Assembly (NCBI GenBank): GCA_949878745.1 | Contig: CATLBH010000006.1 | Location: 1-64,000, forward strand | From: an uncultured Ruminiclostridium sp. | Lineage (GTDB): Bacteria > Bacillota > Clostridia > Oscillospirales > Ruminococcaceae | Direction of reading: 5' to 3' | Length of the DNA: 64,000 nucleotides | Shown: positions 28,801 to 37,433 of the stretch, one piece after another | Position numbering within the stretch: the stretch's first letter is position 1 | How the letters are laid out: each line of letters opens with the position of its first letter | Notes under the pieces: model-generated | What the model was told of the DNA's origin: nothing | Database searches by the model: none | Seen by the model: only the letters and a program-made list of their open reading frames with translations | Made by a program: the position numbers and the translations under genes

Positions 28801-29517
28801 GCCGAAACCTTCGTTATAAGAAATCTCAGCGCGGCCGCAATGGAAGAATCGGCGGAAGCTTTCGCAAAGCTTATAGGCGGAAGCCAGATTATAGCCGTCC
28901 CCGGCGGCTTCAGCGGCGGCGACGAGCCCGAAGGCTCGGCCAAATTCATCAACGCGTTTTTCAGAAATCCGAGGATAAAAGACGCGATAAACGATATGCT
29001 CTATCACCGCGACGGTCTGATGCTGGGAATCTGCAACGGCTTCCAAGCGCTTATAAAATTAGGCCTTCTTCCCTACGGCGAAATAAAACCCCTGTCTGAG
29101 GACAACCCAACACTTACCTTCAATACGGTGGGCAGACACCAGTCACAGCTTGTTTACACTAAAATATGCACCGATAAGTCCCCGTGGCTTTCTCACTGCA
29201 AGGTAGGCGAGATATACACCATACCCATCTCCCACGGCGAAGGCAGGTTTGTCGCCAAGGAAAACGTAATAAACAAGCTTATAGAAAACGGTCAGGTAGT
29301 AACTCAGTACGTCGACCTTAAGGGTAATCCCACAATGGATCTTGCCTTTAACCCCAACGGCTCAATGCACGCCATAGAAAGCGTAATCTCCCCCGACGGC
29401 AGAGTGTTGGGAAAAATGGGTCACAGCGAGCGCATAAGCGACGAAAGGTGCGCGATGAACGTGGACGGAAACAAGCTTCAGCCTTTGTTCAAGGGCGGAG
29501 TGGATTACTTTAAGTAA
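25813..29517 (+). CDS. purL: Phosphoribosylformylglycinamidine synthase, single-chain large type
   Basis: 1234 aa; TYWSDHCRHTTF, FKNETHNHPTEIEPFGGAATCLGG, C-terminal GATase PVFPGTNGEYD...GICNGFQALIKLGLLP. Confidence 0.93.
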   Translation: MAVYRIYVEKKTEFNIEGRSVLEDLRTALRIESATDVRVINRYDAEEISEENFLRSVPTVFSEPPVDDTYDELPDFGKNKRVFAVEFLPGQFDQRADSAAQCIQMLCQGDRPVVKYAKIYVLSGNISDEEFSRIKHYLINAVEARECGLEKYDTLKIKYDIPTEVVTLDGFLELDEKGLADFVKKYGLAMDNDDIKFCQDYFKSENKCPTITEIRMIDTYWSDHCRHTTFGTVIDSAKIDAPYIADTYKEYKIHREELGRGNKPVCLMDIATLAAKKLKKDGLLPDLDESEEINACSVKITVDNNGKDEQWLLMFKNETHNHPTEIEPFGGAATCLGGAIRDPLSGRSFVYQAMRVTGASDPLLPVDKTIPGKLPPRKITTTAAAGYSSYGNQIGLATGHVAEIYHPGYMAKRMEIGAVIGAAPIENVRRERPAPGDIIILLGGKTGRDGCGGATGSSKSHSVESLESCGAEVQKGNAPEERKLQRLFRNPEATRLIKRCNDFGAGGVSVAIGELADGLEIDLNAVPKKYDGLDGTELAISESQERMAVVVEKENADKFIALAGKENLEATPVAVVKEEPRLKMLWNGKTICDISRDFLNSNGAEKHTEVSVPDPKVSYLTGRKNTVSDWENLVSDLNICSQKGLIQRFDSTVGAATVLMPFSGRTQQTPTQAMAAKIPVSGGNTNTASVMGWGFNPIISEQSPYHGAMLAVIESIAKVVAAGGSSKKCWLTFQEYFERTQNTPSRWGKPFAALLGAYKAQLELSCGAIGGKDSMSGTFERIDVPPTLVSFAVSTAKADKVTSAEFKLPFSKLYYIRPKYDENMLPDFESVKTVFETVEKAISDGKALSVWSIACGGVAEGIFKMSLGNRIGARLEALDDETLFTPCYGGFIIEAGGEIDNMLYIGETCEEYKIYCGDTALDISSLEEKWNEKLEPIFKNTTPEEPAPAPIAYDKGCEITCAPANRTAKPKVLIPVFPGTNGEYDMADAFNRNGGEAETFVIRNLSAAAMEESAEAFAKLIGGSQIIAVPGGFSGGDEPEGSAKFINAFFRNPRIKDAINDMLYHRDGLMLGICNGFQALIKLGLLPYGEIKPLSEDNPTLTFNTVGRHQSQLVYTKICTDKSPWLSHCKVGEIYTIPISHGEGRFVAKENVINKLIENGQVVTQYVDLKGNPTMDLAFNPNGSMHAIESVISPDGRVLGKMGHSERISDERCAMNVDGNKLQPLFKGGVDYFK

Positions 29518-29536
29518 AATAAAAAGAAGGGATATT

Positions 29537-29950
29537 ATGTGGTGGCTGTATGCCCTCTTATCCGCCGTTTTTGCCGCCGCTACCTCAATTTTGGCCAAGG
29601 TGGGGATAGAAAACGTAAATTCACATTTAGCCACTGCGGTAAGGACTGTGGTAGTGGTCGGTATGGCGTGGATAATGGTGTTTATAACCGACTCTCAGGG
29701 CGGCCTTATGAATATAAGCCGAAAAAGCTGGATATTTCTTATACTTTCGGGGCTTGCCACGGGAGCGTCGTGGCTGTGCTATTACCGCGCCTTACAGCTT
29801 GGCGAAGCCTCAAAGGTGGTGCCCATTGATAAGCTGAGCGTAATAATAACCTTAGTGCTTGCCTTTGTGTTCCTTCACGAGGAATTTACGGTAAAATCCC
29901 TTGCGGGCTGTATTCTGATAGGAGCGGGAACGCTTATAATGGTGCTGTGA
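29537..29950 (+). CDS. Small EamA/DMT transporter (single-EamA size)
   Basis: WWLYALLSAVFAAATSILAKVGIENV; VVPIDKLSVIITLVLAFVFLHE. Confidence 0.82.
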   Translation: MWWLYALLSAVFAAATSILAKVGIENVNSHLATAVRTVVVVGMAWIMVFITDSQGGLMNISRKSWIFLILSGLATGASWLCYYRALQLGEASKVVPIDKLSVIITLVLAFVFLHEEFTVKSLAGCILIGAGTLIMVL

Positions 29951-29974
29951 TTTTGTTTTTTTTGGGGGCAGTCT

Positions 29975-30808
29975 ATGTCGAATCGAAAAGACAACTCGAA
30001 GCTTTATCTGAAAATTCTTCTGATCTTTACTCTTATCGTTGCCGCAATTATAACCTCGGTGCTTTTCATCTTGCCCTCGATGTATGAAAACGAGTGTAAG
30101 ACGAGAATAAACGAAGAACTGGAAGAAAAGCTGAAAGGCGATTTACTGGCCTCCAATATCCGTATCATTCAAAAAAAATCAAAGATAATCGGCGATATGG
30201 AAGAGCTTACCTTTTCCGCGGGAGCAAGCGGCGTGATTTTTGAAAAAAACGCCGGCGTATACTATGCGCTCACCGCTTATCATGTGGTTTCCGACGGGGA
30301 CGAAAACACAAAATTTTTAATACAGCCCTATACCGCTCCTTCTTTTTCCGAATATACCGATACCGTTTTGGAGTATTACAAACAGTTCCCCGCCGCAAAG
30401 GTAGAGTATTACAGCGAGGAATACGATCTGGCGGTATTGAGCTTTCGTTCCGCCCAAAAGCTGGGAACGGTAAATATAGCGGAGAAGAACGCCGAAAAAA
30501 ACACGGAGATAGCGGTAATAAGCAACTCGGAAGGCAAAAGCTTCGTTCATACCTTCGGAAGTATCCTATCAAACGATATGACCTGTTTTTCCGGCGGCGA
30601 CGGAGCCGAAAGCGGCTATATAATAAAGCACTCCGCCTATATTGCCCCCGGAAGCAGCGGCAGCGCGGTTTTATCCTTTAACGGTAAAAATGTCGAAGCC
30701 GTTGGCATAAATATCGGCGGCGGCACCGATTTTATGGGAAGATTCAGCTATGGGGCAATGATACCCTGTCAGCAGATAAAACAGTTTTTGTACGAATGGA
30801 AACGGTAA
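29975..30808 (+). CDS. Membrane-anchored trypsin-like serine protease
   Basis: N-term TM; triad context YHVVSDG, YDLAVLSF, APGSSGSAVL. Confidence 0.78.
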   Translation: MSNRKDNSKLYLKILLIFTLIVAAIITSVLFILPSMYENECKTRINEELEEKLKGDLLASNIRIIQKKSKIIGDMEELTFSAGASGVIFEKNAGVYYALTAYHVVSDGDENTKFLIQPYTAPSFSEYTDTVLEYYKQFPAAKVEYYSEEYDLAVLSFRSAQKLGTVNIAEKNAEKNTEIAVISNSEGKSFVHTFGSILSNDMTCFSGGDGAESGYIIKHSAYIAPGSSGSAVLSFNGKNVEAVGINIGGGTDFMGRFSYGAMIPCQQIKQFLYEWKR

Positions 30809-30844
30809 ATGGCTTTACAAAACAAATTAAGTTAGGAGAAGAAA

Positions 30845-31279
30845 ATGACCTACAAAAACATGGAGGAATCGGATATCGCTAAAGTAATACCGCTTTTTAT
30901 TGATTATTACAACAATAAAGAAGAAGGCGAGTGGACCGAGGAAACCGTTTACAAGCGTATTCATCAGGTATTTTCACGGGAGGATTCCTACTGTCTTATC
31001 GCGGAGGAAAACGGAAAGTCCGCGGGCTTTGCCATGGGATATTTTGAGCAGTATGACGACGGCTTCGCCTATGACCTTATTGAAATAGTAATTGCCGTCG
31101 AGCTCCAAAACAAAGGCCTTGGAACGGAATTTATGAAGGAGCTTGAGAAAAGGGTAAAAGACAAAGGCGCCATGCTTATACAGCTTCAATCCGTCAACGA
31201 TGAATTCCACGCGCATTTTTACGAAAAACTGGGATATCATAACGTATCAAACTTCGTTTTAAAAACAAAAATGCTTTAA
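30845..31279 (+). CDS. GNAT-family N-acetyltransferase
   Basis: IEIVIAVELQNKGLGTEFMKELEKRVK...HFYEKLGY. Confidence 0.85.
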   Translation: MTYKNMEESDIAKVIPLFIDYYNNKEEGEWTEETVYKRIHQVFSREDSYCLIAEENGKSAGFAMGYFEQYDDGFAYDLIEIVIAVELQNKGLGTEFMKELEKRVKDKGAMLIQLQSVNDEFHAHFYEKLGYHNVSNFVLKTKML

Positions 31280-31302
31280 GAACATCATAGGAGGACAAAC
31301 AA

Positions 31303-33081
31303 ATGCTATCCAAAATCGGAATCAGACCCGTTATAGACGGCCGTCAGTTCGGAATCCGCGAAAGTCTTGAGGAACAGACCATGAATATGGCCAAAGCCGC
31401 CGCGGAGCTGATCACCGCTAAAGTACGCCACGCAAGCGGAGAACCCGTCGAATGCGTAATCGCCGACAGCACCATCGGCGGCATAGCCGAAAGCGCCGCT
31501 TGCAACGAAAAATTCAGCAAAGAAAACGTGGTTGCCACACTTACGGTTACTCCCTGCTGGTGCTACGTCACCACGGTAATTGACGAAAACCCCAACACGA
31601 TAAAGGCCATATGGGGATTTAACGGCACCGAGCGCCCCGGCGCGGTATTTCTCGCGGCGGCAATGAGCGCTTACGCTCAGATAGGTATGCCCTGCTTCTC
31701 CATTTACGGACACGACGTAAAGGACGCCGACGATAAGACAATACCCGAGGACGTGGAAGAGAAAATTCTTCGTTTCGCCCGCTGCGCCGCCGCGGTGGGG
31801 GACATCAGAAACAAGAGCTATGTAAATATCGGCGCGGTTGCAATGGGAATCGCGGGCTCCTACTGCAACGAGGACTTTTTCCGCAGCTATCTTGGTATGC
31901 ACCCCGAATGGGTGGATATGAGCGAAATAATCCGCCGTGAGAAACTGGGTATTTACGACAAGAATGAATATGAAAAAGCCCTTAAGTGGATAAAGGAAAA
32001 CTGTAAGGAAGGCATTGATATAAATCCCACAGACGGAATGTTCTATCAAAGAACCGTTCTTTCTCCCGAAGAAAAAGAGGAAAACTGGCAGTTTATCGCA
32101 AAGATGACCTGTATTATAATGGATATAATGAAGGGCAATCCCAAGCTGGCGGAAATGGGCTGGATTGAGGAATCCAAGGGCAGAAACGCCATACTGGGCG
32201 GGTTCCAGGGTCAGCGCAACTGGACGGACTTTATGCCAAACGCGGATTTCAGCGAAGCTATTTTGAACACAAGCTTTGACTGGAACGGAAAGCGCGAGCC
32301 TATTCCCTTCGCCACCGAAAACGACGGCTTAAACGGAGTGACCCTGCTTTTACTGCATCAGATCACCTCAAAAGCCGCCATTTTCGCCGACGTAAGAACC
32401 TATTGGTCTTCCGAAGCGGTGGAAAGAGTGACCGGCTGGAAACCCGACGGCATTGCCGAAAACGGATTTATCCATCTTATAAACAGCGGCGCGGCGGCTT
32501 TGGACGGTACGGGCGCTTCCCTTAACGAAAAGGGCGAAAGCTGTATGAAAAACTGGTGGGATATGACCGAAGAGGACATTGACGCCTGTCTTAAAGCCAC
32601 CACATGGCCCTGCGCAAATCTGGGATACTTCAGAGGCGGCGGATTCTCCTCAAGCTATTCCACAAAGGGCGTTATGCCCTGCACCTTTGCGAGAGTTAAT
32701 CTTATAAAAGGACTTGGGCCCGCCATTCAGATAGTTGAGGGATATACCGTGGAGCTGCCCGAAAACGTCAACAAAATACTCCTTGACCGAACCGACAAAA
32801 CATGGCCCTCCACATGGTTTACCCCCGTTCTTACGGGAAAAGACAGCTTTAAGGACGTGTACGGCGTTATGGCCAACTGGGGAGCCAACCACGGAGCGTT
32901 CGTCTACGGGCATATCGGAGCCGATCTGATAACTCTGGCTTCAATGCTTCGTATCCCCGTATCAATGCACAATATTTCCGAGGACAGGATCTACCGTCCC
33001 CACGCGTGGACCGCATTCGGAACCAAGGATTTGGAGGGCGCCGATTACAGAGCCTGCGCCAATTACGGAAGTCTTTATTAA
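31303..33081 (+). CDS. fucI: L-fucose isomerase
   Basis: [57 protein letters not shown]. Confidence 0.92.
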   Translation: MLSKIGIRPVIDGRQFGIRESLEEQTMNMAKAAAELITAKVRHASGEPVECVIADSTIGGIAESAACNEKFSKENVVATLTVTPCWCYVTTVIDENPNTIKAIWGFNGTERPGAVFLAAAMSAYAQIGMPCFSIYGHDVKDADDKTIPEDVEEKILRFARCAAAVGDIRNKSYVNIGAVAMGIAGSYCNEDFFRSYLGMHPEWVDMSEIIRREKLGIYDKNEYEKALKWIKENCKEGIDINPTDGMFYQRTVLSPEEKEENWQFIAKMTCIIMDIMKGNPKLAEMGWIEESKGRNAILGGFQGQRNWTDFMPNADFSEAILNTSFDWNGKREPIPFATENDGLNGVTLLLLHQITSKAAIFADVRTYWSSEAVERVTGWKPDGIAENGFIHLINSGAAALDGTGASLNEKGESCMKNWWDMTEEDIDACLKATTWPCANLGYFRGGGFSSSYSTKGVMPCTFARVNLIKGLGPAIQIVEGYTVELPENVNKILLDRTDKTWPSTWFTPVLTGKDSFKDVYGVMANWGANHGAFVYGHIGADLITLASMLRIPVSMHNISEDRIYRPHAWTAFGTKDLEGADYRACANYGSLY

Positions 33082-33101
33082 GAAGGAGCAAATAAACGTT
33101 T

Positions 33102-34163
33102 ATGAAATTTAAACAAAGCCTGATATCCCTTATTTTGGCGGCATCGATACTGTTTGTCTCCGCCTGCGGACAAAATCAAAAGGCAAACGGCAGCGAAACA
33201 AAAGACTCTGCCACCGTATCCGACGAAAATACGGCGAGTGACGGCAAACAATCCCCCGCCGAAACCGGCGGATTTCAGGTAAACGGCCAACAGCTTTACG
33301 ACGCCAACGGCAACGTATTCGTTATGCGCGGGATAAATCACGCCCACTCATGGTTTCAGGACAAGCTGGACGACGCTGTTCCCGCTATCGCAAAAACCGG
33401 TGCGAATACCGTAAGAGTGGTTTTATCCGACGGACAGCAATGGGACAGGATATCCCTTGAGGACGTGGAAAAAATAATAGATATCTGTAAGGATAATAAT
33501 CTCATCTGTATTCTTGAAGTGCACGATCTGACGGGAAAAGACGATATTGAAGGCCTTCGCAAAACCGCCGAATACTGGCTTGAAATAAAATCGGCGCTTA
33601 TTGGAAACGAAGCTTATGTTATACTGAATATCGCCAACGAATGGGTAGGCACATGGGACGATCCGGAGCTGTGGTACAACGGGTATTCCGAAGCCATTAA
33701 AACATTGCGCAGCGGGGAGATAAAAAATACCATTATGATAGACGCTCCCGGCTGGGGACAGTTTGCTCAGCCAATAGACACATACGGCGAAAAGCTGTTT
33801 AACGAGGATCCCGAAAAAAACACAATGTTTTCCATTCACATGTACGGAGCCGCCGGCAAAAGCGCCCGCGTAATAAAAACAAATCTGGAATACGCCTCAA
33901 AGCACAGCCTTTGCGCCGTGGTGGGTGAATTCGGTTTTAACCACAGCGACGGCGACGTGGACGAGGATTACATTATGAAGTACTGCACCGAAAACGGCAT
34001 AGGCTACTTAGGCTGGTCATGGAAAGGAAACGGCGGCGGAGTGGAGTATCTTGATATCGCGGAGGATTGGGAAGGAAATAAGCTGTCGGAGGAATGGGGG
34101 GAAAAGCTTGTAAACGGAGAAAACGGCATAAAAGAAACGTCGAAAATTTGTTCCGTTTACTGA
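33102..34163 (+). CDS. GH5 mannanase/cellulase-like lipoprotein
   Basis: Lipobox LFVSACG; FVMRGINHAHSWF, YVILNIANEW, VVGEFGFNHSDGDVDE. Confidence 0.88.
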   Translation: MKFKQSLISLILAASILFVSACGQNQKANGSETKDSATVSDENTASDGKQSPAETGGFQVNGQQLYDANGNVFVMRGINHAHSWFQDKLDDAVPAIAKTGANTVRVVLSDGQQWDRISLEDVEKIIDICKDNNLICILEVHDLTGKDDIEGLRKTAEYWLEIKSALIGNEAYVILNIANEWVGTWDDPELWYNGYSEAIKTLRSGEIKNTIMIDAPGWGQFAQPIDTYGEKLFNEDPEKNTMFSIHMYGAAGKSARVIKTNLEYASKHSLCAVVGEFGFNHSDGDVDEDYIMKYCTENGIGYLGWSWKGNGGGVEYLDIAEDWEGNKLSEEWGEKLVNGENGIKETSKICSVY

Positions 34164-34170
34164 TAAAAAA

Positions 34171-34214
34171 GGAACCGTGCCGCAAAACCACGTTGGGTTT
34201 TACGGCACGGTTCC
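34171..34214 (+). terminator. Perfect-stem terminator after GH5
   Basis: GGAACCGTGCCGCAAAACC acgttg GGTTTTACGGCACGGTTCC. Confidence 0.7.
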
Positions 34215-34238
34215 TATTTCTTATACAATATCAGATTC

Positions 34239-34650
34239 TCATCTGTTTACGTACATTTTTTCATAATACTGCTTGTATTCCCCGTTTACAATATGTTACC
34301 ACCAAGCGCGGTTATCCAAATACCATTTTATACTAATCTTTAATCATATTGTAGACGAAGTCGGAAATATAATTAAAGATTACACCCGAAACACTAATCT
34401 TTGGTCAACATTTTTTGTCTATAATCTGACCAAAGATTAGTATTATGGTCTTTTTAATCCCGTCCTCGAATTTGGTCTCGGGCAGCCAGCCAAGATCGTT
34501 ATGAATTTTTGTCGGGTCAATCGCATAACGCATATCGTGACCATTTCTGTCGGTGACATAAGTAATTAAGCTTTCGGGCTTATTCAATTTCCTGCATATG
34601 CTTTTTACGATATCGATATTTTTCATTTCATTGGACAGACTATATCCAAC
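34239..34650 (-). pseudogene. rfbB: Decayed dTDP-glucose 4,6-dehydratase (rfbB) 3' end, split by a double-hairpin element
   Basis: Minus: ...[63 protein letters not shown] [element] KWYLDNRAWW*HIVNGEYKQYYEKMYVNR*. Confidence 0.85.
34331..34442 (-). mobile_element. Double-hairpin MITE-like element, 112-bp copy inserted in rfbB remnant
   Basis: TACTAATC...GATTAGTA with TTA direct repeats at 34328-34330 and 34443-34445 (TAA on the minus strand). Confidence 0.9.
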
Positions 34651-34660
34651 TATAGTTTAA

Positions 34661-34765
34661 AAGCTGATCAGATGGAATACTACCATGAATCTTTACGTCC
34701 ATGTCACCGATGAGGAAAAAGAGAAGGAAATGGAGAAGTTTGAGTTGGCCTTTGGCGGAACATAA
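34661..34765 (+). pseudogene. 3' remnant of a tyrosine recombinase/integrase
   Basis: KLIRWNTTMNLYVHVTDEEKEKEMEKFELAFGGT*: resembles the TTMNxYxHVT C-terminus of phage-type integrases. Confidence 0.6.
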
Positions 34766-34822
34766 TTGTATTGGTGCGGTCGTAAGTAAAAAAGTTCAAA
34801 AAAACCGATAAATAAAGGAGAA

Positions 34823-35221
34823 ATGAAAAATTATGAGATAATTTTCACTAATTTTGCGGCCTCAAATAATTACGGTATGATTTTCACACTAATGATGGCT
34901 TTTGACCAACAGTCTGATTGGGAGTACTTAGAGCACATAAAAAATATTTTTATTCCCTATGATACAGAATTCTATTATGTTGAACTAATAGCTTCTCAGG
35001 ATATTCGTTTGGAAAGTAATACGACCGAAAATCGTCTAAAATGCAAACCGTCTAAAAGAAACATATTTGACTCAAACCAACGACTTATAGACGATGACAA
35101 AAAATACAGATGTGTAAGCTATGAATGTGAAATATCGTTTGAAAATTATCTCAGAATTGATAATTCAGATAAATCTCCCGATGAAGCAGCACTATTGATA
35201 AAAGAAACTTTCAAAGTATAA
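34823..35221 (+). CDS. Uncharacterised AT-rich ORF in accessory scar
   Basis: 132 aa ORF preceded by AAAGGAG; low GC relative to flanks. Confidence 0.5.
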   Translation: MKNYEIIFTNFAASNNYGMIFTLMMAFDQQSDWEYLEHIKNIFIPYDTEFYYVELIASQDIRLESNTTENRLKCKPSKRNIFDSNQRLIDDDKKYRCVSYECEISFENYLRIDNSDKSPDEAALLIKETFKV

Positions 35222-35231
35222 ATTTCAATTT

Positions 35232-35413
35232 ATGGCTATCCCTTTTACTCAGTTAAGTTATAGCGGTGATAAGTGCTATCTATGAAATTTTTTTACTAAA
35301 GTAAATCTATTATTGAAAAAAAGCGTATTTAAGGTAGAAAATAGTTTTTTAAAATTGGAGCAAACCCTTGTACAGTAACGATTTATGCTCACCTTAACCA
35401 AAGGGATAGCCAT
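35232..35413. mobile_element. 182-bp MITE-like element with 14-bp perfect TIR and 10-bp direct repeats
   Basis: ATGGCTATCCCTTT...AAAGGGATAGCCAT flanked by ATTTCAATTT at 35222-35231 and 35414-35423. Confidence 0.8.
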
Positions 35414-35511
35414 ATTTCAATTTTGTTGGGCAGTGATTAACTCATGATAACTGACCGATTTTATATTTTAATTAGCTCAAATCAAAAATTTATTCAAAGG
35501 AAACGACACAT

Positions 35512-35898
35512 ATGAAAAATTACACTCAGGTTTATGTAAAAAACAGTTTAGAAGCGGCAAAAACATATTGTAAAGCCTTCGGTGCGGAAATAACGCTTGA
35601 AATGAAAAACGCCGCCGGAACCGAATTTGAGCATTGTGAATTATCGGTTAACGGCGAAGGTTTTTTGGCAATAGGCGAAGCAAAAAATCCTTGCGACATA
35701 GATTTTGTTCACAAAATGAAGTGGGAAACAATGACCTTTAACGTATTTGAAATGGGGTCGGAGGAGATCGTTAAACGCGCCTTTGACGTTTTGAGCGACG
35801 GCGGAGCTGTTATTGATGAAATTCATGAATTGCCGTGGAGCAAATGCTGCGCCACCGTTATTGATAAATACGGCGTTTGCTGGTGGATTGCCATTTAA
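35512..35898 (+). CDS. VOC-family (PhnB/glyoxalase-like) protein
   Basis: QVYVKNSLEAAKTYCKAFGAEI...DKYGVCWWI. Confidence 0.8.
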   Translation: MKNYTQVYVKNSLEAAKTYCKAFGAEITLEMKNAAGTEFEHCELSVNGEGFLAIGEAKNPCDIDFVHKMKWETMTFNVFEMGSEEIVKRAFDVLSDGGAVIDEIHELPWSKCCATVIDKYGVCWWIAI

Positions 35899-36059
35899 AC
35901 CGGTATGCTTGATTATATATTGATCTAAAGGAGCACCGCCCGATTTTTTCAATTCGAAAACAGTATCGGCATAAACATTATAATTTATAAATGTACCGTG
36001 CAAAACTCGCGGTACATTTTTTTTGCCCCCCAAAAAAAATAAATAATTTTTTAAAACCC

Positions 36060-36109
36060 TTGACATTTTTTCAAAAAAGAGTATAATCTAAAACAGATGT
36101 TTTAAAACA
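36060..36109 (+). promoter_or_regulatory. TetR-gene promoter with palindromic operator candidate
   Basis: TTGACA-16-TATAAT followed by TGTTTTAAAACA (36098-36109). Confidence 0.65.
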
Positions 36110-36134
36110 CTTGATTTATTTAGAAAGGAACAAA

Positions 36135-36734
36135 ATGCCGCCGAAATCAAAATTTACAAGAGAAGAAATAATCGCCGCCGCCCTGGAAATAGCCTCCCAA
36201 CAGGATATATCCTGCGTTACCGCAAGAGCGGTGGGGGAAAAGCTGAACAGCTCCGCGCGCCCCATCTTCACCGTGTTCAAAAATATGGGAGAGGTCGTAT
36301 CGGAGGTAAAAAAAGCCGCGCGGGAAGCCTATGACGGATATATAAAAGAAGGTCTGAAAGAAGAAATTCATTTTAAGGGCGTGGGAAAAGCGTATATAAG
36401 GTTCGCCATGGAACAGCCCAAGCTTTTTCGGCTTCTTTTTATGTCGGAAACCGACTGCGGCGACGCCGTAAGCATACTTCCAATAATAGACGACAACTAT
36501 GACGATATACTGTCGTCCATTACCGACCAATACGGACTTCCCGAGAAGGACGCCCTCTCGCTGTACAGCCATTTATGGGTGTACACACACGGAATAGCCT
36601 CCCTTTGCGCCACAAAAACCGTTAAATTCAGCGAGGAAGAAATCAGCGATATGCTAACCGAGGTTTTTGTAAGCATTCTTATTAAAAAGAAAACCGAAAT
36701 CAACGAAAGGAACAAAGCTGATGATAAAAATTGA
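36135..36734 (+). CDS. TetR/AcrR-family regulator
   Basis: TREEIIAAALEIASQQDISCVTARAVGEKLNSSARPIFTVF. Confidence 0.85.
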   Translation: MPPKSKFTREEIIAAALEIASQQDISCVTARAVGEKLNSSARPIFTVFKNMGEVVSEVKKAAREAYDGYIKEGLKEEIHFKGVGKAYIRFAMEQPKLFRLLFMSETDCGDAVSILPIIDDNYDDILSSITDQYGLPEKDALSLYSHLWVYTHGIASLCATKTVKFSEEEISDMLTEVFVSILIKKKTEINERNKADDKN

Positions 36735-37413
36735 AAACATCGTAAAGTCCTACGGAGAAAAGGAAAATAAACAAACAATCCTCAAAAACATCTCACTTGA
36801 AATCAAGGACGGAGATCTTGTAGTAATATTGGGCGCGTCCGGATCGGGAAAATCCACGCTTCTCAACGTGGTATCGGGTCTCGAACGTCCCGACAGCGGA
36901 AAAATAAGCTACGGCGAAAAAGAGCTCACTTCCCTTTCCGACAGCGAGCTTACCGATTTTCGAAAAAACAATATCGGCTTTATTTTTCATCAATACTACC
37001 TTCTCCCCAATATGACCGCCGAGAAAAACGTCAAAATGGGAGCGGAGCTTGCGAACAACAAGGATTACGGAGAGATAATCGAGGCGGTGGGACTTGAAGA
37101 AAAAAAGCGCAAATACCCCTCCGAGCTAAGCGGCGGCGAACAACAGCGGGTGTCTATTGCCCGGGCGCTGGCTAAAAAGCCCAAGGTGCTTTTTATGGAC
37201 GAGCCCACAGGCGCGCTTGACGAAAAAACGGGACGTTCGGTTCTGGACTACATACTTCGCCTTCACAAAGAAAAAAATTTTACCGCCGTAATGGTAACAC
37301 ATAACGCCAATATCGCCGAAACCGCCAACACGATTATCAAAATGCAGAGCGGGGAAATCTGGGAAATCTTATCCAATGAAAGCCCCAAAACCGCTTATGA
37401 AATCGGCTGGTAA
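36721..37413 (+). CDS. ABC transporter ATP-binding protein (MacB/LolD-type)
   Basis: [45 protein letters not shown]. Confidence 0.93.
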   Translation: MIKIENIVKSYGEKENKQTILKNISLEIKDGDLVVILGASGSGKSTLLNVVSGLERPDSGKISYGEKELTSLSDSELTDFRKNNIGFIFHQYYLLPNMTAEKNVKMGAELANNKDYGEIIEAVGLEEKKRKYPSELSGGEQQRVSIARALAKKPKVLFMDEPTGALDEKTGRSVLDYILRLHKEKNFTAVMVTHNANIAETANTIIKMQSGEIWEILSNESPKTAYEIGW

Positions 37414-37433
37414 CAAAGAGAGGATTTAAAAAA

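Noticed and set aside
31303-34163. fucI + GH5 as a novel sugar pathway
   Set aside because: Co-directional but no linked fuculokinase, aldolase or transporter; nothing beyond ordinary polysaccharide metabolism is supported
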